Below, in pieces: positions 9,283 through 17,429 of a stretch of DNA of 64,000 bases. The stretch is taken from the NCBI RefSeq assembly GCF_001434135.1, contig NZ_AZEB01000002.1, positions 124,001 to 188,000 of the forward strand, read 5' to 3'. Each line of letters begins with the position of its first letter. Positions within the stretch are counted from its first letter, which is position 1. The position numbers were made by a program, and so were the translations under genes. This DNA is from Lentilactobacillus kisonensis DSM 19906 = JCM 15041. Lineage in GTDB: Bacteria > Bacillota > Bacilli > Lactobacillales > Lactobacillaceae. The notes under the pieces were generated by a model. The model worked only from the letters and a program-made list of their open reading frames with translations. It searched no databases and had not been told where the DNA came from.

Positions 9283-9402
9283 AGTGAGCGGAGTCAGGCG
9301 GTAGAAACTGGAATATAAGTCTCCATGGGCAGAAATTCGTGGGCTTGGAATTTTTGCCCATGGTGCTTATATGGAAGTTTCTGCCTGACGTAGCTGTCCT
9401 AA
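9283..9402 (+). repeat. Palindromic intergenic repeat, type 1
   Basis: A full-length member of the family: left end AGTGAGCGG, outer arm GTCAGGC paired with GCCTGAC, second arm GAAACTGG with GAAGTTTC, variable stem CATGGGCA with TGCCCATG, right end AGCTGTCCTAA. The left end lies 23 bp from the glucosidase start codon, just outside its ribosome binding site. The right end reaches the stop codon of the permease gene. Confidence 0.9.
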
Positions 9403-9405
9403 TTA

Positions 9406-10797
9406 TTATAGTTTAACCGGTTCACTGAGCCTTGAATGAATAAAACGAACTGAGAATGCAGCGAGCACCAATGACACACCGCCAACTAAGAACATTGCTG
9501 GCATTGAGTGACCAACCATTGGGAAGATGAAGAAGCTGCAAAGTGATGCGGCAATTTGTGGTAAGCAGATTGCACAGTTGAATAATCCCAGGTAAGCCCC
9601 TTCATTTTCACCGTTCAAAGCTTCAGTTAATAGTGAGAATGGTTGCGTGTTCATTGTGATGTAAGTAATTCCGATCAAGCAGAACGGCAATACAAGGAGC
9701 CACTTGCTATGAATGAAGAAAATCAAGACAAAACCAAGGGCACCAGCAAGTAATCCAAAGACGTACCATGCTTTTCGATGTTCTGGTTTAGTTCGTGCTT
9801 GAACTAGGAGACCAAATAATACAGAAGCAACGGCTTGGATGCAGGTTAGAACACCATACCAATTACCAGCAGCTTGATAGCCTGCTGAGGATGGATTAGA
9901 GGTGTGCCAAACATTCAGTGAAATGGCACCGGCTGCGTAAGTCCAAGAATAGAGAATGGCAAACCAGGTAAAGAATTGAACAATTGAAATTTCCCAGAAT
10001 ACCCGAGGCGCCTTTTTCGTAAGGGTCCAAAGACTTGGTTGTTTCTTTTGTTTTGTTAAGTCAATGTTGTGATACAAGGCATATTCTTCAGGGTTGTATT
10101 CGTGAACCTTGGCAATTGTATAGAACGAGGTCAGTAATAGAACGGCTGCGGCGAGGTAGTACGCCAACTTAACGGTAATTGGCACTTCACCTTTTTGAGC
10201 AACGTTAGAAAGACCAATAAAGGCTAAGAAAAATGGTACCAAGCTGGCTAAAACACCACCAAGGTTAGAGAATGATTGCTGCCACGACCATGCCATATCC
10301 TTTTGGTCTTCATTAACCATGTCACCGATAACCATCTTGAACGGTTGCATGCAGACGTTAGACGATAAATCCATGAACAGGGTAGCGATAGCGGCAAACC
10401 ACAGTGCGGCAGCTGAACCATATCCAAATCCAAATGATCCCGCGTTAGGAAGTAATACCAAAACAATTGCTGCGACTGGAGCGCCAATAAATAAATAAGG
10501 CATTCGTCTTCCAAAACGGGTCCAGGTACGATCTGAATATTTACCAATTAACGGTTGAATAACCATACCAGCTAATGGCGGTAGGATGAAGAAAAATCCA
10601 AGGTTATTAGGGTTAGCACCAATGGTTTGAAAAATTCGTCCCATTTGTGATTGCTGCAGTGAAAACGCCATGTTGACTCCGAAAAATCCGAAGGTCATTG
10701 CAAAAATCGTGCTTACTTTCAAACTTGGCAAGTGAGATGCAAAACTTTTATGCTCAGTTTTGACGTCTGCGTTGCCAGCTTTTGCTTTTGCGTCCAT
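9406..10797 (-). CDS. MFS sugar transporter (sucrose/maltose permease-like)
   Basis: A 463-residue, 12-segment membrane transporter of the major facilitator type, related to bacterial and plant sucrose or maltose symporters: FFGVNMAFSLQQSQMGRIFQTIGA at the start, then GKYSDRTWTRFGRRMPYLFIGAP, the conserved loop-2/3 signature. It should import an alpha-glucoside with protons for the adjacent glucosidase. ATG 10797 follows AGGAGGAATTCTC; the upstream in-frame extension is encoded by a palindromic repeat and is not real. It is the first gene of the operon, and its promoter is overlapped by LacI-type operators. The sugar (isomaltose, maltose or sucrose) is not determinable here. Confidence 0.88.
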   Translation of the reverse strand: MDAKAKAGNADVKTEHKSFASHLPSLKVSTIFAMTFGFFGVNMAFSLQQSQMGRIFQTIGANPNNLGFFFILPPLAGMVIQPLIGKYSDRTWTRFGRRMPYLFIGAPVAAIVLVLLPNAGSFGFGYGSAAALWFAAIATLFMDLSSNVCMQPFKMVIGDMVNEDQKDMAWSWQQSFSNLGGVLASLVPFFLAFIGLSNVAQKGEVPITVKLAYYLAAAVLLLTSFYTIAKVHEYNPEEYALYHNIDLTKQKKQPSLWTLTKKAPRVFWEISIVQFFTWFAILYSWTYAAGAISLNVWHTSNPSSAGYQAAGNWYGVLTCIQAVASVLFGLLVQARTKPEHRKAWYVFGLLAGALGFVLIFFIHSKWLLVLPFCLIGITYITMNTQPFSLLTEALNGENEGAYLGLFNCAICLPQIAASLCSFFIFPMVGHSMPAMFLVGGVSLVLAAFSVRFIHSRLSEPVKL

Positions 10798-10819
10798 GAG
10801 AATTCCTCCTTTAAAGATG

Positions 10820-10940
10820 AGTGAGCGAAGCAGAACGGTTAGAAGTCGGAGCATAAGGCTCTTCGGGTAGGAATTCCCGGTTCTGGAATTTTTACCCGAG
10901 GTGCTTATGCGTAGACTTCTGTTCTGCGAAGCTGTCCTAA
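10820..10940 (+). repeat. Palindromic intergenic repeat, type 1
   Basis: Full-length copy. Arms are CAGAAC / GTTCTG and GAAGTC / GACTTC; the variable stem is TCGGGTA / TACCCGA; ends are AGTGAGCG and AGCTGTCCTAA. Its left end is 23 bp upstream of the permease start codon, so it forms the 5' leader of the permease-glucosidase transcript. Confidence 0.9.
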
Positions 10941-10981
10941 TGAGCGTCTTCGTAGCAACTTGGCCAATAAATACATTGCTC

Positions 10982-11061
10982 GGAAACGTTTACATTGATG
11001 ATAATAGCACCCAAAGAAAACGTTTGCAAGCCTTTTACATCAATATCACAAACGTTTGTGT
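10982..11061 (-). promoter_or_regulatory. Promoter with three LacI/CcpA-type operators for the sugar operon
   Basis: On the minus strand a -35 TTGCAA (11024-11029) and a -10 TATTAT (11001-11006) are exactly 17 bp apart. Three sites with the LacI-family core AACGTTT occur: GGAAACGTTTACAT (10982-10995), GAAAACGTTTGCAA (11016-11029, overlapping the -35) and CACAAACGTTTGTG (11047-11060, a perfect palindrome). A local LacI repressor could use the strongest sites and CcpA the others. Which protein binds which site is inference. Confidence 0.78.
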
Positions 11062-11096
11062 TTTAGTAAAAAATAAGTGCGCGTAGCAAAGCGGTC

Positions 11097-11388
11097 AGAG
11101 TGCGGAACCAAGCGGTTAGAGACTGGAGTCTAAGGTGCTTTCGGCTTAAACCCCGGGCCTGGGTTTGAGTCGGAAGTTCCTTAGATGCAAGTCTCTGCTT
11201 GGTGTAGCACGTTTTTATATGTTGACGAATCCTGGGCTTGGATTTTTGAACGGAGTGGCTTAGGTGCAGCTTTCTGCTTTGAGGAGCGGTCCTAATCTAT
11301 ATAGCCTAGAACAACCACTAAGCAGTTTTGGAATTTTGAGTGAGGTAAAACTTAGGTGCAGCTTTCTACTTTGCGGAGTGATCCTAAC
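11097..11388 (+). repeat. Composite palindromic repeat: one full type 2 copy plus two right halves
   Basis: The full copy at 11097-11215 has left end AGAGTGCGG, arms ACCAAGC / GCTTGGT and a right end GTAGCACG. It is followed by a right-half copy at 11221-11295, ending GGAGCGGTCCTAA, and a second right half at about 11321-11388, ending GATCCTAA. The first half copy begins with GTTGAC, a degenerate form of the ATGTTGCCA spacer also seen after other type 2 copies. The whole gap of about 540 bp before the LacI gene (11087-11632) holds little else. Confidence 0.8.
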
Positions 11389-11582
11389 TTATGTAAATAC
11401 AGAATAATATAGAACAATGATGACCTAGCCCTGAGATTGTAGCTACGTATGTGCCTGGGCCTAAGCCACCTAAGATAAGTTGATCACTATGTCCCCGCTG
11501 TTTATGATGCAATTATCTATCACTAAGCATGCCAAGAAAAAATCAAAACTTGTGAATTAATTACAATCCCATTATTACTTAG

Positions 11583-11588
11583 TATAAT
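11583..11588 (+). promoter_or_regulatory. -10 box of the LacI-family regulator gene
   Basis: TATAAT preceded by TTAG, 45-50 bp upstream of the start codon. No convincing -35 box at 17 bp was seen. Confidence 0.45.
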
Positions 11589-11632
11589 AGGGTTAATCTA
11601 CATCATAATTAATGACGAGAAGAGGCGCGTTT

Positions 11633-12619
11633 ATGGCCGCGACAATAAAAGATATTGCGAAAGAAGCTGGGGTTTCTCCAGCTACAGTTTCCCGGGTTTT
11701 ATCCGGGCAAACAGAGTTTTACTCAGAAAAAACCGCCAAAAAGGTAAAAAAAGCTGCCAAGGAATTGGGCTATCAGAAAAATACCGCTGCTGTGGAGTTG
11801 GTCACCCGGCGTAGTAGGGTGATTGCCGTCATCGTTAGTGCGACTAAGACAAATTTTTCTGACCAAATTATTGACGGCATTCAACAGGAAGCAACCAAAA
11901 ATGATCTTAACGTTATCATTTTATATGCTGGTGAGAAGAATCCCGAAAGTGAGCGAAAAGCTTTAGAAACCGTGATTGAGCGGTCGGTTATGGGGATTTT
12001 GCTGGTGGCCGTGGATCTTGAGCCAAGTAACGCTGATCTGCTAATGTCTGCTAACATTCCGTTTCAATTTCTATCAATCACTCTGAGGAATCGGAAGCTA
12101 CCGTTCATTACTTCCAACGACTTTCAAATTGGCTATCAGGCTACTAAGTACCTCATAGATAAAGGCCACGCCAAAATTGGGTTCGTCGCCGCTGATTTAG
12201 AGTCGATGACGGGGCATTTGCGTCTGAATGGCTATAAGCAGGCAATGGCCGATAATGGCTTGACTGCTGATCCTAAATGGATTTATGGGGGTGATTGGGT
12301 ATACGAGGATGGCGTGGCGGCGATGAAGCGGTTTGGCCGCGACACACCATTATCGGCCATTATGGCTTCCAGTGATCTGGCAGCCATTGGGGTGATGAAT
12401 CAAGCTCAAGATTTCGGAATGCGGATTCCAAGGGACATGGCGGTGATGAGCGTTGATGGTACCAAATTATGCCAAATCGTCCGGCCGCAGCTCACGAGCG
12501 TTACCCAGGAATTCTTTGAAATGGGCGTGCGGGGAATGAATCGAATCATTAATAAATCGGTGAAGTCTGCTGAGTCAACGTTTACCCCAATTAGGATTAT
12601 TGAAAGACAAAGCGTTTAA
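11633..12619 (+). CDS. LacI family transcriptional regulator
   Basis: A 328-residue sugar-responsive DNA-binding repressor. The N-terminus has the LacI helix-turn-helix (TIKDIAKEAGVSPATVSRVL, residues 4-23) followed by a hinge and a periplasmic-binding-protein-like effector domain (VIAVIVSATKTNFSDQIIDGI, ending PIRIIERQSV). ATG 11633 is preferred over an ATG 21 bases upstream because the purine-rich AGAAGAGG lies between them. It is divergent from the permease-glucosidase operon, whose promoter carries three AACGTTT operators, so it is the probable regulator of that operon. It runs into the oxidoreductase gene 27 bases downstream. The effector sugar is unknown. Confidence 0.88.
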   Translation: MAATIKDIAKEAGVSPATVSRVLSGQTEFYSEKTAKKVKKAAKELGYQKNTAAVELVTRRSRVIAVIVSATKTNFSDQIIDGIQQEATKNDLNVIILYAGEKNPESERKALETVIERSVMGILLVAVDLEPSNADLLMSANIPFQFLSITLRNRKLPFITSNDFQIGYQATKYLIDKGHAKIGFVAADLESMTGHLRLNGYKQAMADNGLTADPKWIYGGDWVYEDGVAAMKRFGRDTPLSAIMASSDLAAIGVMNQAQDFGMRIPRDMAVMSVDGTKLCQIVRPQLTSVTQEFFEMGVRGMNRIINKSVKSAESTFTPIRIIERQSV

Positions 12620-12646
12620 TTAAACATAAAAAGGAAAAGTGATCTT

Positions 12647-13603
12647 ATGAAAGCCGTTGTGTTACGAAAGCCAGTCGAACCAGACGTTCTTTCTTATGAA
12701 GAGGTTCCAACTCCAAAGGTTAGGCAGGGCTGGTCGCTGATTAAAGTGAAGGGGTTTGGAATTAACCGATCCGAAATCTTTACCCGGCATGGTTGGTCAC
12801 CAACCGTTAAATTGCCCCGAATTTTAGGTATTGAATGTGTCGGCGAAGTTGTTAAGACAACGGATCCCAATAGATTACATCCAGGACAACGGGTGATTTC
12901 AGTCATGGGTGGCATGGGACGTGCGTTTGATGGCAGTTATGCGGAGGAAGTTTTGCTGCCAAACAAGCAAATTTACTCAGTCCAGACTGATCTAGATTGG
13001 GACAATTTAGCAGCGGTACCAGAAACGTATGGAACAGCATTCGGATCCCTTAAAAAATTGAAGCTCGTTGACGATAATCACCTTTTGATTAGAGGAGCTA
13101 CGAGTGGGGTGGGGGTTGCTGCGGCCAAATTAGCTCGGGCAATGGTGCCATCGATTACGATCACTGGATCCACAAGACATATGGAAAAGGCCGCTGAATT
13201 AAAAGCAGCAGGGTTTGATGAGGTTGTTCAAGATAAAGACCAGCAGCTCCAAATTAGTGATCAGCACTATGATCGGATTCTCGAATTGGTAGGCGCACTG
13301 ACGTTACCAAATTCACTGACGGTTTCTCAAGCTGATGGCATCGTTTGTATGACTGGTGAGCTAGGTGGTGTTTGGAATCTGAAAGAGTTTGAGCCAATTT
13401 CCAAGTTAAACGGCGCTTATTTAACGAGTTTTGAATCCGGCGCGTTAAATCAAGAAACGTTTGACGAGCTGTTTGGCCTGATTAAACAAAATCGTCTGGA
13501 TGTTTCACCAACTAAGGTGTTTGATTTAGCCCACACGGCTGATGCCCAAGCATTCTTGGATAGCCACCAAAGTTTTGGTAAAGTGATCGTTCGTGTTGAT
13601 TGA
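12647..13603 (+). CDS. Zinc-independent alcohol dehydrogenase / quinone oxidoreductase (MDR family)
   Basis: A 318-residue medium-chain dehydrogenase/reductase with the N-terminal GroES-like fold (KVKGFGINRSEIFTRHG) and a Rossmann NAD(P)-binding domain with RGATSGVGVAAAKLA at about 145-159. The catalytic zinc ligands of classical alcohol dehydrogenases are absent, which places it among NADPH:quinone reductase-like or zeta-crystallin-like enzymes. The start has AAAAAGGAAAAG upstream. It is only 27 bases behind the LacI gene and may be co-transcribed with it. The substrate cannot be predicted. Confidence 0.85.
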   Translation: MKAVVLRKPVEPDVLSYEEVPTPKVRQGWSLIKVKGFGINRSEIFTRHGWSPTVKLPRILGIECVGEVVKTTDPNRLHPGQRVISVMGGMGRAFDGSYAEEVLLPNKQIYSVQTDLDWDNLAAVPETYGTAFGSLKKLKLVDDNHLLIRGATSGVGVAAAKLARAMVPSITITGSTRHMEKAAELKAAGFDEVVQDKDQQLQISDQHYDRILELVGALTLPNSLTVSQADGIVCMTGELGGVWNLKEFEPISKLNGAYLTSFESGALNQETFDELFGLIKQNRLDVSPTKVFDLAHTADAQAFLDSHQSFGKVIVRVD

Positions 13604-13613
13604 GAAAACAGTC

Positions 13614-13821
13614 AGAGTGCGGAACCAGGCGTTTAGAAGTTGGTGCATAAGTCTCCTTTAGCGGAAATCCCCGGTTCTGGGATTTTTAGTAAAGGTGCTC
13701 ATGCGCAACCTTCTGCCTGGTGCAGCACGCTTCTGCTATGTTGCCAGAGATACTTAATCCCTGACCTTGGGATTTTTGAATGAGTTAGCTTAGACGCAGC
13801 TTTTGTTTTGTAGCGCGGTCC
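13614..13821 (+). repeat. Composite palindromic repeat: full type 2 copy plus one right half
   Basis: The full copy at 13614-13732 has left end AGAGTGCGG, arms ACCAGGC / GCCTGGT and GAAGTTGG / CAACCTTC, and right end GCAGCACG. A right half follows (13741-13821) after the ATGTTGCCA spacer, ending GCGCGGTCCCAC. The left end is 11 bp after the oxidoreductase stop codon. Bases 13822-13967 hold nothing else that I can support. Confidence 0.85.
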
Positions 13822-13967
13822 CACTCCTTATAACAGGAAACACCCAACCATCAAAAGACAGGAAGAAATACTAAGTTTGCACCACGTAGGCAAAGCCATG
13901 GTTCATATGACCAGTAAAGCGGTTCTAATACAGTGCGTTTGCCACCGAAAAAGTTACATTTGAAATT

Positions 13968-14010
13968 AAAAAAGGGTGAGGCAATTAACACATTTTGTCT
14001 CACCCTTTTG
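13968..14010 (-). terminator. Intrinsic terminator of the APC permease gene
   Basis: On the minus strand AAAAGGGTGAG and CTCACCCTTTTTT form a 10-bp stem with a T run, 25 bases after the stop codon of the APC permease gene. Confidence 0.85.
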
Positions 14011-14034
14011 TATTCGGTTGTATTGTTATAACAA

Positions 14035-15396
14035 TTAATCTTGGTCCTTTAATTCAGAGTTATCCTTAAAAGCTTCCCGGTTCCGTTTGGTTTCATAATA
14101 AAAAATTGGAATACCAATTGCGACCAGAACAAATGAGGTCAAAACACCCGGGAGATCTGATACGATTTCACTGACAATGACGAAGAGGGATCCGCCAATG
14201 GCTAAGATTGGCGTAATCGGGAAGAGTGGGGTTGAGAAGACCCGTTTTTGGCCCGGATTCCGTTTTCTTAACAGGAAGACGCCCACAAATGCCATCACAT
14301 AGAAGCAGTAAACCGTGAAAATACATAGTTCAGACAGACGATCCGCGTTGGAGAAAATAATCATGATCGTGACAATGATGAGTTCAGCGATCGTTGAAAA
14401 AATTGGTGTGTGTGACTTTGGATGAAGGTATGACAACGTTTTGGAGAATGGTAGCTGACCGCGTTTGGCCATCGCATACATAATCCGGGGGAACGTCATG
14501 ATCTTACCGTTCATACAGCCGACAATTGAAATGATAATGCCAATACTTAGAATCTTACCACCGACTGCCCCAAAGGCTTGGTTGGCGATGTAAGGAATCG
14601 CACTGGTGCCTAACTTGTGGATCTGTTCAGCAGGAACCGAACGATAAACACCATAAGAAACTAACAGATAGATTACTAAAACTGCCAGGATGCCAAGTGT
14701 AATTGCTTGTGGCAGCAGCTTGCGGGGATTTTTAATTTCCCCACCCAGGTTGGCAACGAGGATCCAGCCATCAAACGCAAATAATGTGGCTAAAATGGCG
14801 ACCCCAAAGTTACCAGCTGTTTGATGAACTTCAACTAGGCTGTGACCAAAGGCACTTTGGTTGCCGAAGAACAAGCCAAAAATGATAAGGGCAGCCACTG
14901 GGACCAGTTTACAAAGGGTCGTAATAATAGCGAAAGTAGCGCCATAGCGGTTCGAGAATAAATTCAAAATACCAACGGCAACGATTGTACCAATTGCGAT
15001 GTAGACGTTATATTTGCTTGGAAAGCCAAAAAAATCTGAAAGTAAAATTGCTAAGTAAGCGCCTAGTGAAGCAATCATTGCGGGGCCATAAAAGATGATT
15101 TGCATCCAACCGGAAAGAAAACCCCACATCTTGCCGTAGATTCGTTCCATATAAACATACAGGCCACCAGTTTCCGGCATTTGTGACGCGATTTCAGCAA
15201 TTGTCAGACCGGCGGTAATTGTCAATAAACCACCAGCAAACCAGGCTAAAAGCCCCATTGTGGTTGAGCCGGCATCATCTAGGACAGCTGATTGACGGAC
15301 AAAGACACCGGCACCAATAATCGTTCCAATCACGAGTGCCAGTGCCGACCAGAGACCGAGATCACGGTCTAGTGACACTTCTTTTTGTTGTTCCAT
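14035..15396 (-). CDS. APC family amino-acid permease
   Basis: A 453-residue membrane protein with about 12 hydrophobic segments. The N-terminal segment LWSALALVIGTIIGAGVFV, with the GIIGAG-type substrate motif, is typical of the amino acid-polyamine-organocation superfamily. AEIASQMPETGGLYVYMERIYG in the second segment and FAFDGWILVANLGGEIKNPRK further on resemble SteT/LAT-type exchangers such as serine/threonine antiporters. The start at 15396 is preceded by GGGGAA. It is transcribed alone, with a terminator downstream. The amino acid transported is not known. Confidence 0.88.
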   Translation of the reverse strand: MEQQKEVSLDRDLGLWSALALVIGTIIGAGVFVRQSAVLDDAGSTTMGLLAWFAGGLLTITAGLTIAEIASQMPETGGLYVYMERIYGKMWGFLSGWMQIIFYGPAMIASLGAYLAILLSDFFGFPSKYNVYIAIGTIVAVGILNLFSNRYGATFAIITTLCKLVPVAALIIFGLFFGNQSAFGHSLVEVHQTAGNFGVAILATLFAFDGWILVANLGGEIKNPRKLLPQAITLGILAVLVIYLLVSYGVYRSVPAEQIHKLGTSAIPYIANQAFGAVGGKILSIGIIISIVGCMNGKIMTFPRIMYAMAKRGQLPFSKTLSYLHPKSHTPIFSTIAELIIVTIMIIFSNADRLSELCIFTVYCFYVMAFVGVFLLRKRNPGQKRVFSTPLFPITPILAIGGSLFVIVSEIVSDLPGVLTSFVLVAIGIPIFYYETKRNREAFKDNSELKDQD

Positions 15397-15468
15397 GAGT
15401 CAAATTCCCCTTTTTCTCTTAAGATTTGTGTGTATTTAACCTACGGACGATGGTTGATCTGTCAGAGA

Positions 15469-16746
15469 TTACACACGATATTTTTCCAATCGTTTAGCAT
15501 CAGTTTCATTTAATTCACTGGTAATCAAGGTTCCGTCGTCTTTATATTCAGTCTTCAAAATGTTGGTGTTGTCATTCAGATACGAAACGACTTCGCCCTT
15601 GCTAAATGGAATGAGTAGTGAAATGGTCTGGTAGTTTTTGAAGACCTTTTCCTTAATCATGTCAATTAACGTGGTTAGAGAAGCGTCATCCATTGCGGAC
15701 ATAATAAGGTTGTCACCTTCCCGGGTGGGGTAGGCAATGTCTTGTTTATCAGCTTTATTTAACGCAACGATCATCGGCATGTTAGTAACCCCGATTTCGT
15801 TTAAGGTATCTTCAGTTGTTTTCATCATTAAATCACGGTGTGGATCAGAACCATCAACAACTTGGATTAACAAATCAGCGTTAGCCGCTTCTGATAAGGT
15901 TGATTTGAAGGCCTGAACTAATTGGTGAGGTAGTTGGCTCACAAAACCAACGGTATCACTTAATAGGAAGGTTTTCTGATCGGGGAGGGTTAATCGTCTG
16001 ATGGAAGTGTCCAAAGTTGCGAATAACATGTTCTTGACTAACACTTGTTTATCTTCATCTTCACCAAGTAGTTTGATTAAACCGTTCATGACAGTTGATT
16101 TGCCGGCGTTGGTGTAGCCGACAAGAGCGACCGTGGGGATGTCACTTTGATCCCGTTGTTTACGCTTCGTTTGGTCGGCCTTTGAGGCTTCTTTAAGTTC
16201 CTGGTTGACGTGAGTAATCCGTTTCTCAAGCGTTCGCCGATTTAATTCGTACTGCGATTCACCGGCACCACGGTTAGTTGCTCCGCCGGCACCACTTGCG
16301 GTTCCAGTTTGTTGGTCAAGTCGCTGACTGGCGCTAGTATGCAGCCGTGGTAATTGGTACTTTAACTTGGCGAGTTCAACTTGAAGCTTTGCCTCCCGCG
16401 ATTGAGCTCGGTTAGCAAAAATTTCTAAGATAAGTCCGGTTCGGTCAATAATTCTGGCGTTAGTGGCTTTTTCAATATTTCGGATTTGACTAGGTGAAAG
16501 TTCGTCATTTGCGACGATGGTGGCGACACCGTCATCGATCACCACTTGTTTTAATTCCTCAATTTTTCCCTTGCCAAAGTAAGTAGCGGGGTCTGGTTTA
16601 TCCAATTTTTGGACCAAAGTCTCAGCCACGGTCATGTTATTGGCTTCAACCAAATTATTGAGCTCCGTCATTGAGTAATCGAAGCTGCTAGAATTCCGGT
16701 TAAGCCCGATAGTGACAACGGGGGTGAGTGCGTCTGTTACATCCAT
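15469..16746 (-). CDS. hflX: GTPase HflX
   Basis: A 425-residue ribosome-associated GTPase that splits or rescues ribosomes under stress. The N-terminal HflX domain has FGKGKIEELK and ANDELSPSQIRNIEKATNARIIDRTGLILEIF. A coiled linker contains SGAGGATNRGAGESQYELNRR. The G domain has G1 GYTNAGKST (about 209-217), G3 DTVGF and G4 NKAD. Length and motif order agree with the family. The ribosome binding site AGGAGG lies 7 bases before ATG 16746. The next 370 bp upstream consist of three tandem palindromic repeats, the first starting just outside the binding site. Confidence 0.95.
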   Translation of the reverse strand: MDVTDALTPVVTIGLNRNSSSFDYSMTELNNLVEANNMTVAETLVQKLDKPDPATYFGKGKIEELKQVVIDDGVATIVANDELSPSQIRNIEKATNARIIDRTGLILEIFANRAQSREAKLQVELAKLKYQLPRLHTSASQRLDQQTGTASGAGGATNRGAGESQYELNRRTLEKRITHVNQELKEASKADQTKRKQRDQSDIPTVALVGYTNAGKSTVMNGLIKLLGEDEDKQVLVKNMLFATLDTSIRRLTLPDQKTFLLSDTVGFVSQLPHQLVQAFKSTLSEAANADLLIQVVDGSDPHRDLMMKTTEDTLNEIGVTNMPMIVALNKADKQDIAYPTREGDNLIMSAMDDASLTTLIDMIKEKVFKNYQTISLLIPFSKGEVVSYLNDNTNILKTEYKDDGTLITSELNETDAKRLEKYRV

Positions 16747-16766
16747 TAATGTGCCTCCTAAAGAAA

Positions 16767-16889
16767 AGTGAGTGGAACAAAGCGGTTAGAAACTGGAACA
16801 TAAGTCTCCTCTGACAGAAATCCCTGGTTTTGGGGGATTTTTGTCAGAGGTGCTTATGTGGAAGTTTTTGCTTTGTGCAGCTGTCCTAA
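16767..16889 (+). repeat. Palindromic intergenic repeat, type 1 (array copy 1)
   Basis: Full-length copy. Arms are ACAAAGC / GCTTTGT and GAAACTGG / GAAGTTTT; the variable stem is CCTCTGACA / TGTCAGAGG; the loop is around CCCTGGTTTTGGGG; the ends are AGTGAGTGG and AGCTGTCCTAA. The left end lies 21 bp before the hflX start. Almost the same variable stem recurs in the copy at 33030. Confidence 0.9.
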
Positions 16890-16892
16890 AAA

Positions 16893-17012
16893 AGTGAGCG
16901 GAGTCAGGCGGTTAGAAACTGGAATATAAGTCTCCTCGATCATAAATTCCGTTTCTGGAATTTTTGATCGAGGTGCTTATATGGAAGTTTCTGCCTGACG
17001 CAGCTGTCCTAA
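16893..17012 (+). repeat. Palindromic intergenic repeat, type 1 (array copy 2)
   Basis: Full-length copy in direct tandem with its neighbours. Arms are GTCAGGC / GCCTGAC; the variable stem is CCTCGATCA / TGATCGAGG; ends are AGTGAGCGG and AGCTGTCCTAA. The outer arms match the copy at 9283 rather than the adjacent copies. Confidence 0.9.
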
Positions 17013-17017
17013 AGAAA

Positions 17018-17138
17018 AGTGAGCGGAACAAAGCGGTTAGGAACTGGAATACAAGTCTCCTTAAGCAGAGATTCCGTATTTGGAATCTCTGCTTAAGGTG
17101 TTCATTAAAGAAGTTTCTGCTTTGCGTAGCTGTCCTAA
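17018..17138 (+). repeat. Palindromic intergenic repeat, type 1 (array copy 3)
   Basis: Full-length copy. Arms are ACAAAGC / GCTTTGC; the variable stem is CCTTAAGCAGAGATT / AATCTCTGCTTAAGG (15 bp perfect); ends are AGTGAGCGG and AGCTGTCCTAA. Short open frames that cross this array on both strands (16912-17221) are products of the palindromes and not genes. Bases 17139-17350 contain no gene. Confidence 0.9.
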
Positions 17139-17350
17139 TAATTATGTGTTCAAGTATAACACACAAGTGTAAAAAGATAATAAACAAATGCGCTGGTTTG
17201 GAGAGACCGTTCATGAAATAATTTAGAAGGAGAATTCTTATCCTTCCAAAATAATCTAATGATCTCTTAATCTCAATATTCAGCTATTTACGGTGAATCG
17301 AAAGCTAAATTATAATTAGAAAAGATCCTAAAATGAAAAGTAATCATTGA

Positions 17351-17383
17351 TTTTAATTAAATTTTAATCTAGAATCAATGCAT
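17351..17383 (+). promoter_or_regulatory. Conserved AT-rich leader motif of the first oppA (copy 1)
   Basis: TTTTAATTAAATTTTAATCT followed by AGAATCAATGCAT. A nearly identical block lies upstream of the second oppA at 19605-19637, whereas the surrounding spacers differ. It is probably a duplicated promoter or regulator-binding site. It ends about 46 bp before the start codon. Confidence 0.5.
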
Positions 17384-17429
17384 TAAAGGGTTTAATTATA
17401 AGCATCATATTGAGAGGATGAAGTAAATA

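Noticed and set aside
10798-10854. Longer N-terminus for the sugar permease
   Set aside because: It is encoded by the end of a palindromic repeat, and the true ATG follows an AGGAGG site.
16912-17221. Open frames of 85-100 codons on both strands across the hflX upstream region
   Set aside because: They run through three tandem palindromes, so mirrored frames arise automatically. There is no ribosome binding site and no protein-like pattern.
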